A stretch of 64,000 nt of DNA from the NCBI RefSeq assembly GCF_000155735.2, contig NC_020908.1, positions 3,415,001 through 3,479,000 of the forward strand. The letters are read 5' to 3'. Positions 28,109 to 37,986 of this stretch are shown in pieces (position 1 is the stretch's first letter; each line of letters opens with the position of its first letter). Both the position numbers and the translations under genes were made by a program. This DNA comes from Octadecabacter arcticus 238 (GTDB lineage Bacteria > Pseudomonadota > Alphaproteobacteria > Rhodobacterales > Rhodobacteraceae). The notes under the pieces were generated by a model. It saw nothing but the letters and a program-made list of their open reading frames with translations, was not told where the DNA came from and did not search any database.

Positions 28109-28571
28109 TCCGATTGATCGCAGCGACGTTCGGGCCGAATTCTGGTCCCATGTTCCACTGTCAAAAATGACCAAGCCTGAGTGGGAAGCGCTGTGCGATG
28201 GCTGTGGTAAATGCTGCCTGAATAAACTTGAGGACGAAGACACCGGCGACGTCGTCATGACCCGAGTCGCGTGCAAATTGCTTGACGATTCGACGTGTCA
28301 GTGCAGCCTTTACCCCAAGCGGCACAATTACGTCCCCGAATGTATCGTGCTCACACCGAAAACCATCGAAGATAACATGTATTGGTTGCCACAAACTTGC
28401 GCCTATCGCCTTGTCTTTGAGGGAAAGAATCTGTTTCACTGGCATCCGCTGGTGTCGGGGAATGCGCAATCCGTGCATGACGCGGGCGTGTCTGTCCAAG
28501 GCCTCACGGTGAGTGAGGCAAGCATCCCAGACGACGAATGGGAAGATCACATCATTGAGGAGCCACTCTAA
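28101..28571 (+). CDS. YcgN-family cysteine-cluster protein
   Basis: 156 residues. It contains the family cysteine cluster CDGCGKCCLNK near residue 33 and CQCSLYPKRHNYVPECI near 74, the layout of the zinc/iron-chelating UPF0260 (YcgN) family. The metal and role are not settled. It is coupled by overlap to ribF and directly abuts the threonine aldolase gene, whose ATG begins immediately after its stop. Confidence 0.9.
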   Translation: MSDPIDRSDVRAEFWSHVPLSKMTKPEWEALCDGCGKCCLNKLEDEDTGDVVMTRVACKLLDDSTCQCSLYPKRHNYVPECIVLTPKTIEDNMYWLPQTCAYRLVFEGKNLFHWHPLVSGNAQSVHDAGVSVQGLTVSEASIPDDEWEDHIIEEPL

Positions 28572-29612
28572 ATGTTTTTCGCCTCCGACAACTCCGGCCC
28601 TGCCCATCCAAAAGTGATGGACGCCATGATGCGCGCCAACGAAGGCTATCGATTTGGCTATGGTGCGGATCCCGAAATGGACCGCGTCCGCGCCATGGTG
28701 CGCGATCTGTTTGAGGCACCGGAGGCGGCAGTTTATCTGGTCTCCACAGGCACAGCCGCAAACTCGATCGCTTTGGCAACGTTGACGCAGCCTTGGGAAA
28801 CGATTTTCTGCACCAAGCTGTCTCATATCAACGAAGACGAATGTAACGCGCCCGAATTTTACAGCGGTGCAAAACTAACGATGGTGGCAGACGAAAACGC
28901 AAAGATGACGCCCGCGACCTTGCGCGCGGCAATGGCAGCAGAAGAAAACCGCGGCGTCCACGGGCCGCAACGTGGCCCCGTGTCGATCACGCAAATCACT
29001 GAAAAAGGGACAGTTTATACGATTTCTGAGCTGGAAGCCCTCACAGCCGTTGCAAAAGAATTTGGCGTCGCGACCCATCTGGACGGGGCACGTTTTGCCA
29101 ATGCCATCATCACGCTGGGCTGCACGCCTGCGGAAATGACTTGGAAAGCTGGCATTGATTGTGTCTGTTTTGGCTGCACAAAGAATGGGCTGATGGGCGT
29201 TGAAGCCGTTGTCTTTTTCGACCCCAGTCATGCTTGGGAATTTGAATTGCGCCGCAAACGCGGTGCACATCTGGCGTCAAAACACCGCTACCTGTCCGCA
29301 CAGATGGAAGCCTATCTTGAGGGCGATCTTTGGCATGAACTGGCGGGCATGGCCAACGCATCCGGCCAGCGTTTGGCCGACGGGTTGCGCAAATCCAATG
29401 TTGTGACGTTCCCGTTTGAACCCGAAGCCAACTTGATGTTCTTTGATGCCCCGCGCTGTTTGCACAAAAAGGTGCAGGCGGCGGGCGCGCAGTACTACGT
29501 CATGGGAACACTGGACGGGGACGACGATGAACCCGTGATGGGCCGTTTGGTGTGCGATTGGTCCGTTGGCTTTGACGGCGTGGATGCGTTTCTCGCGGCA
29601 CTAAAGAACTGA
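28572..29612 (+). CDS. Low-specificity L-threonine aldolase
   Basis: 346 residues of PLP-dependent fold type I. It starts FFASDNSGPAHPKVMDAM and has LVSTGTAANSIAL, HLDGARFANA (PLP-binding Asp) and CVCFGCTKNGLMG, with the Schiff-base Lys in the last. It cleaves threonine or allo-threonine to glycine and acetaldehyde. It is the last gene of the ribF-ycgN-aldolase run. No lesions were seen. Confidence 0.92.
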   Translation: MFFASDNSGPAHPKVMDAMMRANEGYRFGYGADPEMDRVRAMVRDLFEAPEAAVYLVSTGTAANSIALATLTQPWETIFCTKLSHINEDECNAPEFYSGAKLTMVADENAKMTPATLRAAMAAEENRGVHGPQRGPVSITQITEKGTVYTISELEALTAVAKEFGVATHLDGARFANAIITLGCTPAEMTWKAGIDCVCFGCTKNGLMGVEAVVFFDPSHAWEFELRRKRGAHLASKHRYLSAQMEAYLEGDLWHELAGMANASGQRLADGLRKSNVVTFPFEPEANLMFFDAPRCLHKKVQAAGAQYYVMGTLDGDDDEPVMGRLVCDWSVGFDGVDAFLAALKN

Positions 29613-29669
29613 CGCTACGTCATCAACATGGTTCAACGGCACCATGTGCCCTGCAACGTCGCGCAACAA

Positions 29670-30266
29670 TCAGAAATCACCTGCAAGGTGGCGATCCAGA
29701 TCGTCTAGGCGGTCTTGGCCCCAGAACCGCTCATCCGTGTCGGTGATAAAGAACGGCGCGCCGAACACGCCCTTTTCAACGGCCTCTTCGAGGTTGGCAC
29801 TATAGGTTTCAGCCCCGTTCAACAGCCCGCTGTCCGACAATGCCGGATCAAATCCTGCCTCATGCAAACAGGCGCGGATCACGTCGTCTTCCGCGATGTT
29901 TTTCTCATCTGCCCAGCAACTGCGCGTCAACGCATTAACCAGTTTGCCCACGTCGCCGCCAGCAGCCTGCGCAGCAATGATTGCATACGATGACGGTGCG
30001 AGGTTGGTCGGCCAGAACGCTGGTTTTAGACTCAACGGAAGGCCCGCAACAATGGCGCGGCGACGCATATCTTGCAGACGATATTCTTGGCGGTTCGGAT
30101 GGCGATCTTTAGGGGGAATTCCGCCGGTGCGGCCAAAGAGCCCCATGATGTCGACGGGCTTATATGTGATCGTCGCGCTATGTTTTTGCGCAATCGATTC
30201 GAGCTGGGTGCCACTGAGATAGGTGAACGGGGAAATCGTGGCAAAATAATAGTCGATATGTGGCAT
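29670..30266 (-). CDS. 2-hydroxychromene-2-carboxylate isomerase-like protein (DsbA/GST-kappa fold)
   Basis: 198 residues. The start [20 protein letters not shown] and the later [20 protein letters not shown] with cis-Pro (GAPFF) are typical of HCCA isomerases. NahD-type members act in naphthalene breakdown using glutathione, but most genomic homologues have no known substrate. It is divergent from prs. Confidence 0.88.
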   Translation of the reverse strand: MPHIDYYFATISPFTYLSGTQLESIAQKHSATITYKPVDIMGLFGRTGGIPPKDRHPNRQEYRLQDMRRRAIVAGLPLSLKPAFWPTNLAPSSYAIIAAQAAGGDVGKLVNALTRSCWADEKNIAEDDVIRACLHEAGFDPALSDSGLLNGAETYSANLEEAVEKGVFGAPFFITDTDERFWGQDRLDDLDRHLAGDF

Positions 30267-30365
30267 TTAGCTCTCCTAAAGTCGCGCTCGTTTGTTGGAG
30301 CGACCCTACGGACGTGCTACCCCGTGTCAACTTCCGCGATTCTATTACATTGGGACCAGCTGCAC

Positions 30366-31385
30366 ATGCCTAACCTGATCGAACCGAAGCTCATCTCCGG
30401 CAACGCAAATATGCCTTTGGCCAAGGACGTCGCAAAACGAATGTCCATGCACCGTGGCATCAACGTTGGATTGGTCGACGCACGCGTCGAACGGTTCAAC
30501 GACGGTGAGATTTTCGTTGAGGTTTACGAAAACGTGCGCGGCGAGGATATGTTCATCATCCAGCCCACATCGAACCCTGCCAATGACAACCTAATGGAAT
30601 TATTGATTATTTCGGATGCTCTGCGCCGTTCTTCTGCGTCACGTATCACTGCTGTAATTCCCTATTTCGGCTACGCCCGCCAAGACCGTCGATCAAAGGC
30701 CCGCACACCGATCACCGCCAAACTTGTCGCAAACATGCTGGTCGAATCTGGGATTGAACGGATCCTGACGCTTGATTTGCACGCGACACAGATCCAAGGC
30801 TTTTTCGACATTCCAGTGGATAACCTGTACGCCAGCCCGATTTTTGCGCTGGATGCGATGCACAACTTCAAAGGCCAGATGGATGATGTGATGGTCGTTT
30901 CACCTGACGTCGGCGGTGTGTCACGGGCCCGTGATTTGGCTCAGCGCATTGGCGCACCTCTTTCTATTGTCGACAAACGTCGTGGAAAACCGGGTGAAGT
31001 CGCTGAAATGACAGTTATTGGTGACGTAACGGGGCGCACTTGCCTGATCGTGGATGACATCGTCGACACCGCTGGCACGCTGTGCAAAGCGGCTGAAGTA
31101 TTAATGGAGCATGGCGCTAAAGAAGTGCATTCCTATATCACCCACGGCGTATTGTCGGGCCCAGCAATCGAACGGGTCAGCAACTCGGTTATGAAAAACC
31201 TCGTCATTACGGACACGATCCAGCCGACAGCCGCTGTGAAAGCATGTGAAAATATTCGGATTGTGCCGACGGCACCCATCTTTGCACAGGCAATTTTGAA
31301 CACGTGGAACGGGACATCTGTGTCGTCACTGTTTGACCACAAAACTCTGCAACCAATCTATGAAGGCATGTATTCGGGCCTGTAA
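30366..31385 (+). CDS. prs: Ribose-phosphate pyrophosphokinase
   Basis: 339 residues from ATG 30366. It contains [54 protein letters not shown] and the PRPP loop [14 protein letters not shown]. It makes PRPP from ribose-5-phosphate and ATP for purine, pyrimidine, His and Trp synthesis, upstream of PurE/PurK in the same pathway. The long in-frame extension upstream overlaps the divergent gene and is not coding. Confidence 0.96.
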   Translation: MPNLIEPKLISGNANMPLAKDVAKRMSMHRGINVGLVDARVERFNDGEIFVEVYENVRGEDMFIIQPTSNPANDNLMELLIISDALRRSSASRITAVIPYFGYARQDRRSKARTPITAKLVANMLVESGIERILTLDLHATQIQGFFDIPVDNLYASPIFALDAMHNFKGQMDDVMVVSPDVGGVSRARDLAQRIGAPLSIVDKRRGKPGEVAEMTVIGDVTGRTCLIVDDIVDTAGTLCKAAEVLMEHGAKEVHSYITHGVLSGPAIERVSNSVMKNLVITDTIQPTAAVKACENIRIVPTAPIFAQAILNTWNGTSVSSLFDHKTLQPIYEGMYSGL

Positions 31386-31412
31386 TTTAGTCCGTCTGTA
31401 TATGGGAAACGC

Positions 31413-31763
31413 CTAGTACAATTCCCACTCATCCGCCTGACGCAATTCACCGATCGCCTGCCACGCAACGCGAACGCGGGCAATTTTGGTGTCGCCCCAA
31501 GTCCGAAACACAATGACAAAGCCGTCCTCAGAGATATCTTCGGCTTGAACGTCAGCGCGGGCGTTTGTCTGGCTTGCGATGTCCCACATCGACAAATTGA
31601 CCTGCACGATTGGCGCTGCGCGGAAACTTTCGGAAAATTCGATATGCGCACGAATTTGGCGTGCGCCGTCGCCCGTCCACATGACCCCGTCATGTTCGAA
31701 ATCGGAAAACAGGACCACATCTCCGTGATCCACCCCAATCAAATGATTTCGCAATCTTTTCAT
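31413..31763 (-). CDS. H-type lectin domain protein
   Basis: 116 residues. The core FRAAPIVQVNLSMWDIASQT, ARADVQAEDISEDGFVIVF and RVRVAWQAIG matches the H-type lectin domain known from Helix pomatia agglutinin. No signal peptide is evident. Such single-domain proteins are frequent in roseobacters; a carbohydrate-binding role is assumed from the fold only. Confidence 0.8.
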   Translation of the reverse strand: MKRLRNHLIGVDHGDVVLFSDFEHDGVMWTGDGARQIRAHIEFSESFRAAPIVQVNLSMWDIASQTNARADVQAEDISEDGFVIVFRTWGDTKIARVRVAWQAIGELRQADEWELY

Positions 31764-31868
31764 ATTTTACCGTCAGCTCGCGGGGGCCATATCCATCCAT
31801 CAACTACAATAGATGTAAAAGGCGAAAGAAATAAGCCTAAGTTATGGCAAGCCCTTATTTTGATAGGA

Positions 31869-33071
31869 TTAAGATTGGGCGTGGCCCCGCAATCGCATAA
31901 TCAGCGGAATCAGCAGCAGAAGCATCACCGCCCCCATCAAGAACGGCGCGCCAGGCAAATAGAGGCCATTATCATCGACAAAAACCTCAAACACGCCAGT
32001 TACAACCAACGGCGCGAGGAACGCGGCGATTGAGGCCAGCGACGCGATCACGCCCTGCACCAACCCCTGTTGATTTTCGTCTGCCATGTTGGACGCCATA
32101 GCCGTCATCATCGGCGGCGATAAATCCGAGAGGGCCGCGAACACCAAGACAATGATCAATCCCGTCACGGTTGAAATCAGCCCAAAACCGATGAACCCGA
32201 TCAGTGCGGATATCAAGCCGAGCTGCAGGGTGCGAAACTCTCCGAAACGTGTAATCAGGACTGGCATCAAACCGCCTTGGACGCCGGCTAACAAAATCCC
32301 GTACCCCGCCAGTGACATGCCGATCAGCAACGTTGACCAATCAAACAATTCGCGGGTGAAAAACGCCCAGAGCGTCGGGTAAACCATATTGGCAAATTCA
32401 AACACGAACAGGCAGATCAGCGGGATGGCGAGGCCTGGAATTTTGAACGCAGCAATGATCGCATTGAACGGGTTGAGGTCGCGCCGACCGAAGCGACGGC
32501 GTTTGGCAGGTGCAAGACTTTCAGGCAAAACAAACAATCCAAACAACACGTTAGACGCCGATAGCACAGCAGCAATCCAGAACGGCGCAGAGATGTGCCA
32601 TTCAGCGGCGATCCCCCCGATGGCGGGGCCAAGCACGAAACCGATGCCAAATGCAGCCCCCACCATGCCAAACCGCGCGGCGCGTTCTTTCGGGGTAGAA
32701 ATGTCTGCGATGTAGGCCGTCGCCGTGGTGTAGGTCGCCCCTGCAACGCCCGCGAGAATGCGGCCAATCAATAGCACCCAGAAGACCCCTGCCAGCGCCA
32801 TGATCACATAGTCCACAGCCAGCACAGCCAAAGCCAGAAGCAACACAGGTTTGCGCCCGTAAGCATCTGAAAGACTTCCAATAATTGGCGCAAAGATAAA
32901 CAAAGCACCCGCGTAGGACGCCATCAGGATGCCGCCCCACAACGCCCCCTCGCCAGTGCCGGACGCGCCCACACGTTCCATCAGATCAGGCATGATCGGG
33001 AACACGATGCCAATGCCGATCGCGTCGATTGTCAGGGTCATCAGAATGAAAAGGTAAGCGCGATTTTGCAT
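31869..33071 (-). CDS. TCR/Tet-type MFS transporter
   Basis: 400 residues with 12 hydrophobic segments. The start AYLFILMTLTIDAIGIGIVF and MFS motif A GSLSDAYGRKPVLLLAL match the TetA-like drug:H+ antiporters (TCR/Tet subfamily). It is probably an inner-membrane efflux pump. The true substrate cannot be inferred, and tetracycline resistance should not be assumed. No TetR-type regulator is adjacent. Confidence 0.88.
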   Translation of the reverse strand: MQNRAYLFILMTLTIDAIGIGIVFPIMPDLMERVGASGTGEGALWGGILMASYAGALFIFAPIIGSLSDAYGRKPVLLLALAVLAVDYVIMALAGVFWVLLIGRILAGVAGATYTTATAYIADISTPKERAARFGMVGAAFGIGFVLGPAIGGIAAEWHISAPFWIAAVLSASNVLFGLFVLPESLAPAKRRRFGRRDLNPFNAIIAAFKIPGLAIPLICLFVFEFANMVYPTLWAFFTRELFDWSTLLIGMSLAGYGILLAGVQGGLMPVLITRFGEFRTLQLGLISALIGFIGFGLISTVTGLIIVLVFAALSDLSPPMMTAMASNMADENQQGLVQGVIASLASIAAFLAPLVVTGVFEVFVDDNGLYLPGAPFLMGAVMLLLLIPLIMRLRGHAQS

Positions 33072-33329
33072 CTGGCTAAGTGACGCTTTTGGGGTCCGTC
33101 TGGCAAGTGCGAAAAGGGTGGCATACTGACACCCATGTGTCAGCAGATCAAAAAACCCACGACGCGCGGAAAATCGCAGTTTTGACTGTTATGTACACAA
33201 CACAAAGCAGGTTTGACGGTTTTGTACAAAAGTATTTGGTAAGGGTTTGGTAAGAATTCGGCGGCGTGGGACGCGGATCACCCCCAAGAATGGCGCGTCG
33301 ATGTCATGCAGGACAGCACGTTTGCCAAG
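33072..33329. other. Orphan upstream region with direct repeats
   Basis: It holds TTTGACTGTTATGTACA at 33181 and TTTGACGGTTTTGTACA at 33212 (31-bp spacing, 15 of 17 identical), a 12-bp palindrome TTTTGTACAAAA at 33220, and two TTTGGTAAG units 11 bp apart at 33235 and 33246. No gene follows; the IS3 element begins at 33330, so this is probably a control region cut off from its gene. Confidence 0.5.
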
Positions 33330-34080
33330 TGAACTTCGTCCCGTTTTCCGGACAGTTTGCTTATTGACCCTATGCTGCCATTTTCCAAGTCATATCTTCG
33401 AAAGCCTGTTTTGGCGTTTTGTAGCCGACGCCTGAATGACGGCGCTGGCGGTTGTAGAAGACCTCAATGTATTCGAAGATGGCGGCCTTGGCCTCAGCGT
33501 GTGTTCTAAAGCGCCGCTGGTGAACCATCTCCTTTTTCAATGAAGCAAAGAAGCTTTCCATCGGCGCATTGTCGAGGCATTGGCCCTTGCGGCTCATGGA
33601 TTGAGTGAGTTTCGCCTTTTTGATCAGCTTGCGATAGTCCCCGCCAGCATATTGGCCGCCCCTATCGGAGTGGTGTATCAATCCCGGAACCGGGCCTCTG
33701 CGTCCCAGAGCCATCTCGAGGGCGGCGCAGCAAAGCTCCGCACGCATGTGATCCTCCATCGCCCAACCGACGATCTCACGCGTAGCCATGTCCTTCACGC
33801 CAGCCAGATAAAGCCAGCCTTCGTCCGTGTCGATATAGGTGATATCCGCCAGCCAAACGGCATTAGGCGTCTGGCTGTGGAATTTCTGTTCCAACAAGTT
33901 TGGGGATGGCTTCAGCTTATGATTGCTGTCCGTTGTGATTGGCTTTCTACGCTTGCGAAGAAGCGGGGACACCTTGTGTTCCTTCATTATTCTCGCAACA
34001 CGGCGCTCGGAGACGACCTCACTATCCGCCAGTACGGAACGTGTCAACGACTTTGAGACAGTGGCTTTTGGACTTTAGGC

Positions 34081-35088
34081 TTAGGTTTCTTCGGTTGGCT
34101 TTGGTGGGTTGATCCAGACGGCGGTCGGGATTTGAGGCGGTTTTGGTGGTTTGTGTACGAAGCGTTCGGGCGTGGCGAGGAATGCCGCGTCTAGTGTTGC
34201 TTGTCGCGCGGTGTAGATTTCTTGGGCCTGCCCAAAATGGATTTGGTCGGGCGTCATCAGACCAATCCCGGCGTGATGATGGTCTTGGTTATACCATGCA
34301 AAGAACCTGCGGCAGAATGCGCGAGCCTGCTCGATGGTTTCAAAGTTCTTGGGGAACTCTGGCTGATATTTCAGTGTTTTGAAGTGGGCTTCGGAGAACG
34401 GGTTGTCGTTTGAGGTGTGGGGCCGACTGTGGGACTTGAGCACACCAAGATCAACCAGCATCAGGGCTGTCGTCTTTGCCTTCATGGGCCCACCGCGATC
34501 TGCATGCAATGTCAGCTGATCGCGTGTAACCTCGTGTTTTTCCATCGCGTCGATGAACAGCTCTTTGAACTGGCTGGCGCTCTCCGCGTGCTCGACGCGC
34601 CAGCCAACAACGCGGCGGCTGAAGATGTCGAGGATGACATAGAGATAGAAGTAGGACCATTTCACCGGGCCCATCAGCTTGGTGATCTCCCAAGACCAGA
34701 CCTGATTGGGGGCTTCAGCTAGAAGTTCAGGCTTTTGATAGACGGGATGTGTGCGCTGTCGGCGGCGTTCGCCAACTTCGCCCTGCGCGGCCAATATCCG
34801 ATACATCGTGCGGATTGAACACAGATAGGTGCCTTCATCCAGCAAGGTGGCAAAGACCTCTGTGGGCGTCTGATCCGCAAAGCGGGGTTCGCGCAGGTGG
34901 TGCAATACCTGGTCTCTTTCCCTTTCCGGCAGAGCCCGCGAAGACGCTGCGCGCGGTGGGCGTGTGCGTGGTGGTGCCGTCAGCGCCGCACGCTGTCGAA
35001 GAACGCTCGCGCGCGATAATGATAGCGCGGCGCAGACAGCCGAGGTCAAGCCGCTGCCGGTGGGCAATGCAATCGCGACGGCCATCAT
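34081..35088 (-). CDS. IS3-family transposase OrfB (copy 1), catalytic Asp changed to Glu
   Basis: 335 residues with an HTH_21-like N-terminal region and rve integrase core. The first catalytic position reads [11 protein letters not shown], while copy 2 has [11 protein letters not shown] (codon at 34687-34689). The remaining core LHADRGGPM and [12 protein letters not shown] is intact. The Asp-to-Glu change probably abolishes activity of this copy. It overlaps orfA by 4 nt; a programmed frameshift or coupling normally joins the two. Confidence 0.9.
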   Translation of the reverse strand: MMAVAIALPTGSGLTSAVCAALSLSRASVLRQRAALTAPPRTRPPRAASSRALPERERDQVLHHLREPRFADQTPTEVFATLLDEGTYLCSIRTMYRILAAQGEVGERRRQRTHPVYQKPELLAEAPNQVWSWEITKLMGPVKWSYFYLYVILDIFSRRVVGWRVEHAESASQFKELFIDAMEKHEVTRDQLTLHADRGGPMKAKTTALMLVDLGVLKSHSRPHTSNDNPFSEAHFKTLKYQPEFPKNFETIEQARAFCRRFFAWYNQDHHHAGIGLMTPDQIHFGQAQEIYTARQATLDAAFLATPERFVHKPPKPPQIPTAVWINPPKPTEET

Positions 35089-35567
35089 GATTTGCCGCTG
35101 CGCTCTTGCGTCTGCTCCATCTCGTCCAGAAGTCCCGCCACTTTTTTTTGGATGGCAATGATGGCTTCCGCCTGATCCAGACGGCGCCGCAAGGCTGTCA
35201 CCTCACGGTTGGCCTTGGCCAGCTCAGCTTGCAATGGATTGGCAGGTGCCTTTTGTGGGCCACGGCGCATTGGCTGCAATGCACCCAATGTGCCGGCCGC
35301 CCGCGCACGGCGCCAATCGGTCAGTGCAGAGGAATAAAGCCCCTCCCGCCGTAGAATGGCGGAAACCCCGCCAGTGTCTGCCACTTGGTCCGTCTCATCC
35401 AGAATGCGCAGTTTGTATTTGGCTGTGAAGTTGCGTCGCTTCGGGATGCTCGTCAGTTCCGCTGTGGGAGCCAACGGCGCATTAACAACGCGGGGAGGCG
35501 ACGTCGGGGCCAAAACGGCTCCAGATCCAGCATCTGGCGAAAGTGGTGATTGTGAAGGCATAACCAT
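35085..35567 (-). CDS. IS3-family OrfA DNA-binding protein (copy 1)
   Basis: 160 residues. A helix-turn-helix lies in residues 44-95 ([38 protein letters not shown]). A leucine-zipper-like coiled coil near the C-terminus ([20 protein letters not shown]) is typical for OrfA/OrfAB multimerisation. It is almost identical to 50064-50546. Confidence 0.88.
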   Translation of the reverse strand: MVMPSQSPLSPDAGSGAVLAPTSPPRVVNAPLAPTAELTSIPKRRNFTAKYKLRILDETDQVADTGGVSAILRREGLYSSALTDWRRARAAGTLGALQPMRRGPQKAPANPLQAELAKANREVTALRRRLDQAEAIIAIQKKVAGLLDEMEQTQERSGKS

Positions 35568-35878
35568 GGGTTCGTTCTCCTACGCCCTCAAGTGTAAACT
35601 TTAGCCAGTCAATTGTCTCACGCTTATTGGCACGGAGGGGTAAGTCTTGGTGAATACGCTTTGATCCATAACATTTCTTACTGGCCTTGAAGAAGGTTTT
35701 TATCTTGGGAAGCAACGCCTGATCCCGAGCGTCGCGATTAGCTTGACGCTGATCACGTGCAGGCTGACTGGCTGGGAACCCGTAGAACCAGCCCCGGGAT
35801 ATCTCTAGAAGACGGCATAATATTGAAACCGCGTATTGAGCTTTATGGGCGGTGACGAAAGCACGCTTGTTCGTCATG

Positions 35879-35951
35879 GTTTCACCGGCCGCGCCGCGAA
35901 AAAAGCGGATGCCTTATACTCGTCTGTATAATTGCGTCGATGTTGTCCCAT
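35879..35951 (-). pseudogene. OrfA remnant of the outer IS3 element
   Basis: ATG at 35949-35951 encodes GQHRRNYTDEYKASA, the usual OrfA start, and then jumps to an unrelated short tail before OrfB. About 250 bp of orfA has been deleted. Confidence 0.6.
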
Positions 35952-36047
35952 TTGGTGCCCCTTTCACGGACTGGGGTAAAGTACCCCAATGTCCGGCAAC
36001 AGGGACGAAGTTCATGTCGGCGGAACGGGATCAGTTCGGCGACTTTT

Positions 36048-36165
36048 TACAAATACAAATCGAAGTATGACGGCATGGAGCCGTCTGGCGCAAAGCGGCT
36101 GCGGGCTTCGGAAGGCTAGAACGATAAGCTGAAGAAGCTCTTGGCCGAACAGATGCCCCCTCTTG
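36048..36165 (+). pseudogene. IS3 (IS407-type) OrfA fragment
   Basis: On the plus strand the frame YKYKSKYDGMEPSGAKRLRA, stop (TAG), then NDKLKKLLAEQM matches the middle of IS407-type OrfA proteins. It belongs to a different IS from the one ending at 36014 and is a degraded scrap. Confidence 0.6.
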
Positions 36166-37010
36166 TCTTATGATTTTGGCAGTTTTTATGCGAAGCTGGA
36201 ACAGCTGCGCAGCACGTCATTTATGCCAGGCAGCGGCGGAGGTTGGACCGTTCCCCTCTTGGTCGTTGAGGACCGTCGCTGAGTAAGGTCACCTCCGTCT
36301 TTTTTTGAAACCTGAACGGATACTTGGGCTTTGGGCCCGCATGACAAGACAAGGTTAGGAAGAGACCCATGGAAGATACCATTGGGATCGACATTTCGAA
36401 AGACACATTGGACGCTTATTGGTTGTCCTCGCGAGAGCACAGGCAGTTTTGCGATGACAAAGCTGGCGCTAAGGCACTCGCATTTTGGGCGAGAAAAACA
36501 GAAGTTTCCCGCGTCATTTTTGAAGCAACAGGCATTTATCACAGGTGCATCGAAACGGGCTTGGCTCAACACGGGATCAGCTTTGCACGGGTCAATCCGC
36601 GTCAGGCCCGCCGGTTCTGCGAAGGTGAGCGATTTGGTCGCCATCGGTTCAAGACTAATCGCGAACGGCCGGCTGGCTAAAACGGACCGGGTGGACGCTG
36701 CGCTATTAGCCAAAATGGGCGCACTTCTGGAATTGAGAGCAGACCAACCCAAAAGCGAAACACTTCATGATCTTAAACAGTTGGCAACAGCCAGGCTGGC
36801 ATTGATCAAGGACCGGACCGCAGCAAAGGCACGACTTGCCGCAACGACGCACGTCCTGCCTTCCCAGCAGATCAAACGACGTCTGAAACAGATCGAACGT
36901 GACTTGTCGCAAGTTACCGAGGCAATCGATGCCATCGTTGCGGCAGACAAAGATCTCGCTGCACGCGCCGAGATTCTTACAAGCATTCCGGGCATCGCAA
37001 AGGTAACAGC

Positions 37011-37020
37011 CTGTGCGATA
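37011..37020. repeat. Target-site duplication of ISAs1, left copy
   Basis: CTGTGCGATA here and at 39884-39893 flank the ISAs1 insertion exactly; a duplication of about 10 bp suits the ISAs1 family. Confidence 0.85.
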
Positions 37021-37986
37021 CAGGGGAATCGCATGAGATTTAGGTGTTAATTATTTCGGCGAGGAAATCATCATCCCATGATGCAATGTGGCGCTTTGAT
37101 CGCAGGCTATGCTTCCCCTTTACGGAGCGCAGCATGTTGCTTGCAGCGTGTTTTATGGTCGTAAAATTGGCTGGAGCATTGCCTTTTCGGATACGGCATT
37201 CATCGTCGCGAAACACCATGTCCATGACCCAATGCAGCCCGTTTTCTATTCCCCAGTGGTCACGGATGGCTTTGGCGTGATGTTCAGCATCTGATGTCAT
37301 TGATGAAATGTAATAGCGGGTTTCGGCGCGCGTTTTATCCTGCAGGATGGCGTGGTACTGGACCATAACGATGCTTTTCAAACCGGGCCAATTGTGGTCC
37401 GCTTTAAGCCAGTCAATATCCGTGCACACTGTGACCCTCCTTGTTTCGATACGGCCATGAGAATTCTCTACCGTTTCGTGGTAAGTGACTGTTGTGTCGT
37501 CATAATCTACGGCCGCCTGTTCCGTCATGAATAATTCTGTGTCCTTGCGTAGGCTGCCCTGATTACCCTTCAAAGCGAGGATGTAGTCTGCTTCTTTGGA
37601 GATGATCTTCGCGGCGATTTCGCGTTGGCATCCCATAGCGTCGATGGTGACAATAGCCCCCTTCGGGGTGAGCAGTTCCAACAGTTCTGGTATGGCCGTT
37701 ATCTCGTTGGACTTGCCGTCCACCTGCCGTTGCGCCAGCGTCAGATTCCATTCCGAACTCCAGGCCGAGATCATGTGAATTGCGGCCTTGCCGCCAGCTT
37801 TATCCAGGCTGCGGCGAGAGGTTTTCCCATCAATCGCGACCACTCCAGTCACCGTCTTGTTAAGGGAGGCCATCCAGTCGATAAAACAGGCCTGAAACGC
37901 CTCGGCATCCAAGGCCGCAAAGATGTTTCCAAGTTGGTCATGGGACGGTGTCCCGTCTGCAAAAGGTAGAAAACGCTTCAAAAAAG

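Larger units (their letters stand above)
34035..35640 (-). mobile_element. 1606-bp IS3-family element, copy 1
   Basis: It is nearly identical over its whole length to 49014-50619. The ends show CGGAACGTGTCAACGACTTT and the reverse complement of TTGGCACGGAGGGG, with imperfect inverted repeats centred on TG(T/C)CAA and TGAGACA. A candidate 2-bp TA duplication flanks it. It carries overlapping orfA and orfB on the minus strand and sits inside orfB of another IS3-family element. Confidence 0.85.
33370..35877 (-). pseudogene. IS3-family transposase OrfB, split by insertion
   Basis: The 5' part lies at 35641-35877 (start TNKRAFVTAHKAQYAVSILC, through KKCYGSKRIHQDL). The 3' part lies at 33370-34034 (LADSEVVSERRVARIMKEHK, then rve-core DDE with WLADITYIDTDEGWLYL, HHSDRGGQY and DNAPMESFFASLKKE). 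Joining them across the insertion with a 2-bp TA duplication restores IHQDLLADSEVV in frame. All three catalytic acidic residues are present, so only the insertion and loss of orfA disable it. Confidence 0.85.
33330..36014 (-). mobile_element. IS3-family element (outer), interrupted by a second IS3-family element
   Basis: The ends are imperfect inverted repeats that begin TG and end CA. The left end at 33330-33354 starts TGAACTTCGTCCCG; the right end at 35990-36014 ends GGGACGAAGTTCA; about 22 of 25 positions match. Removing the inserted 1606-bp element leaves about 1.08 kb, short for this family, because orfA is internally deleted. No clear 3-bp target duplication is visible. Confidence 0.8.

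Noticed and set aside
30072..30365. A 98-residue N-terminal extension of prs
   Set aside because: It overlaps the divergent HCCA-isomerase gene; PRPP synthetases start at the ATG at 30366.
31869..33071. Tetracycline-resistance gene
   Set aside because: The TCR/Tet subfamily match does not establish the substrate; many environmental members do not confer resistance, and no TetR regulator is adjacent.
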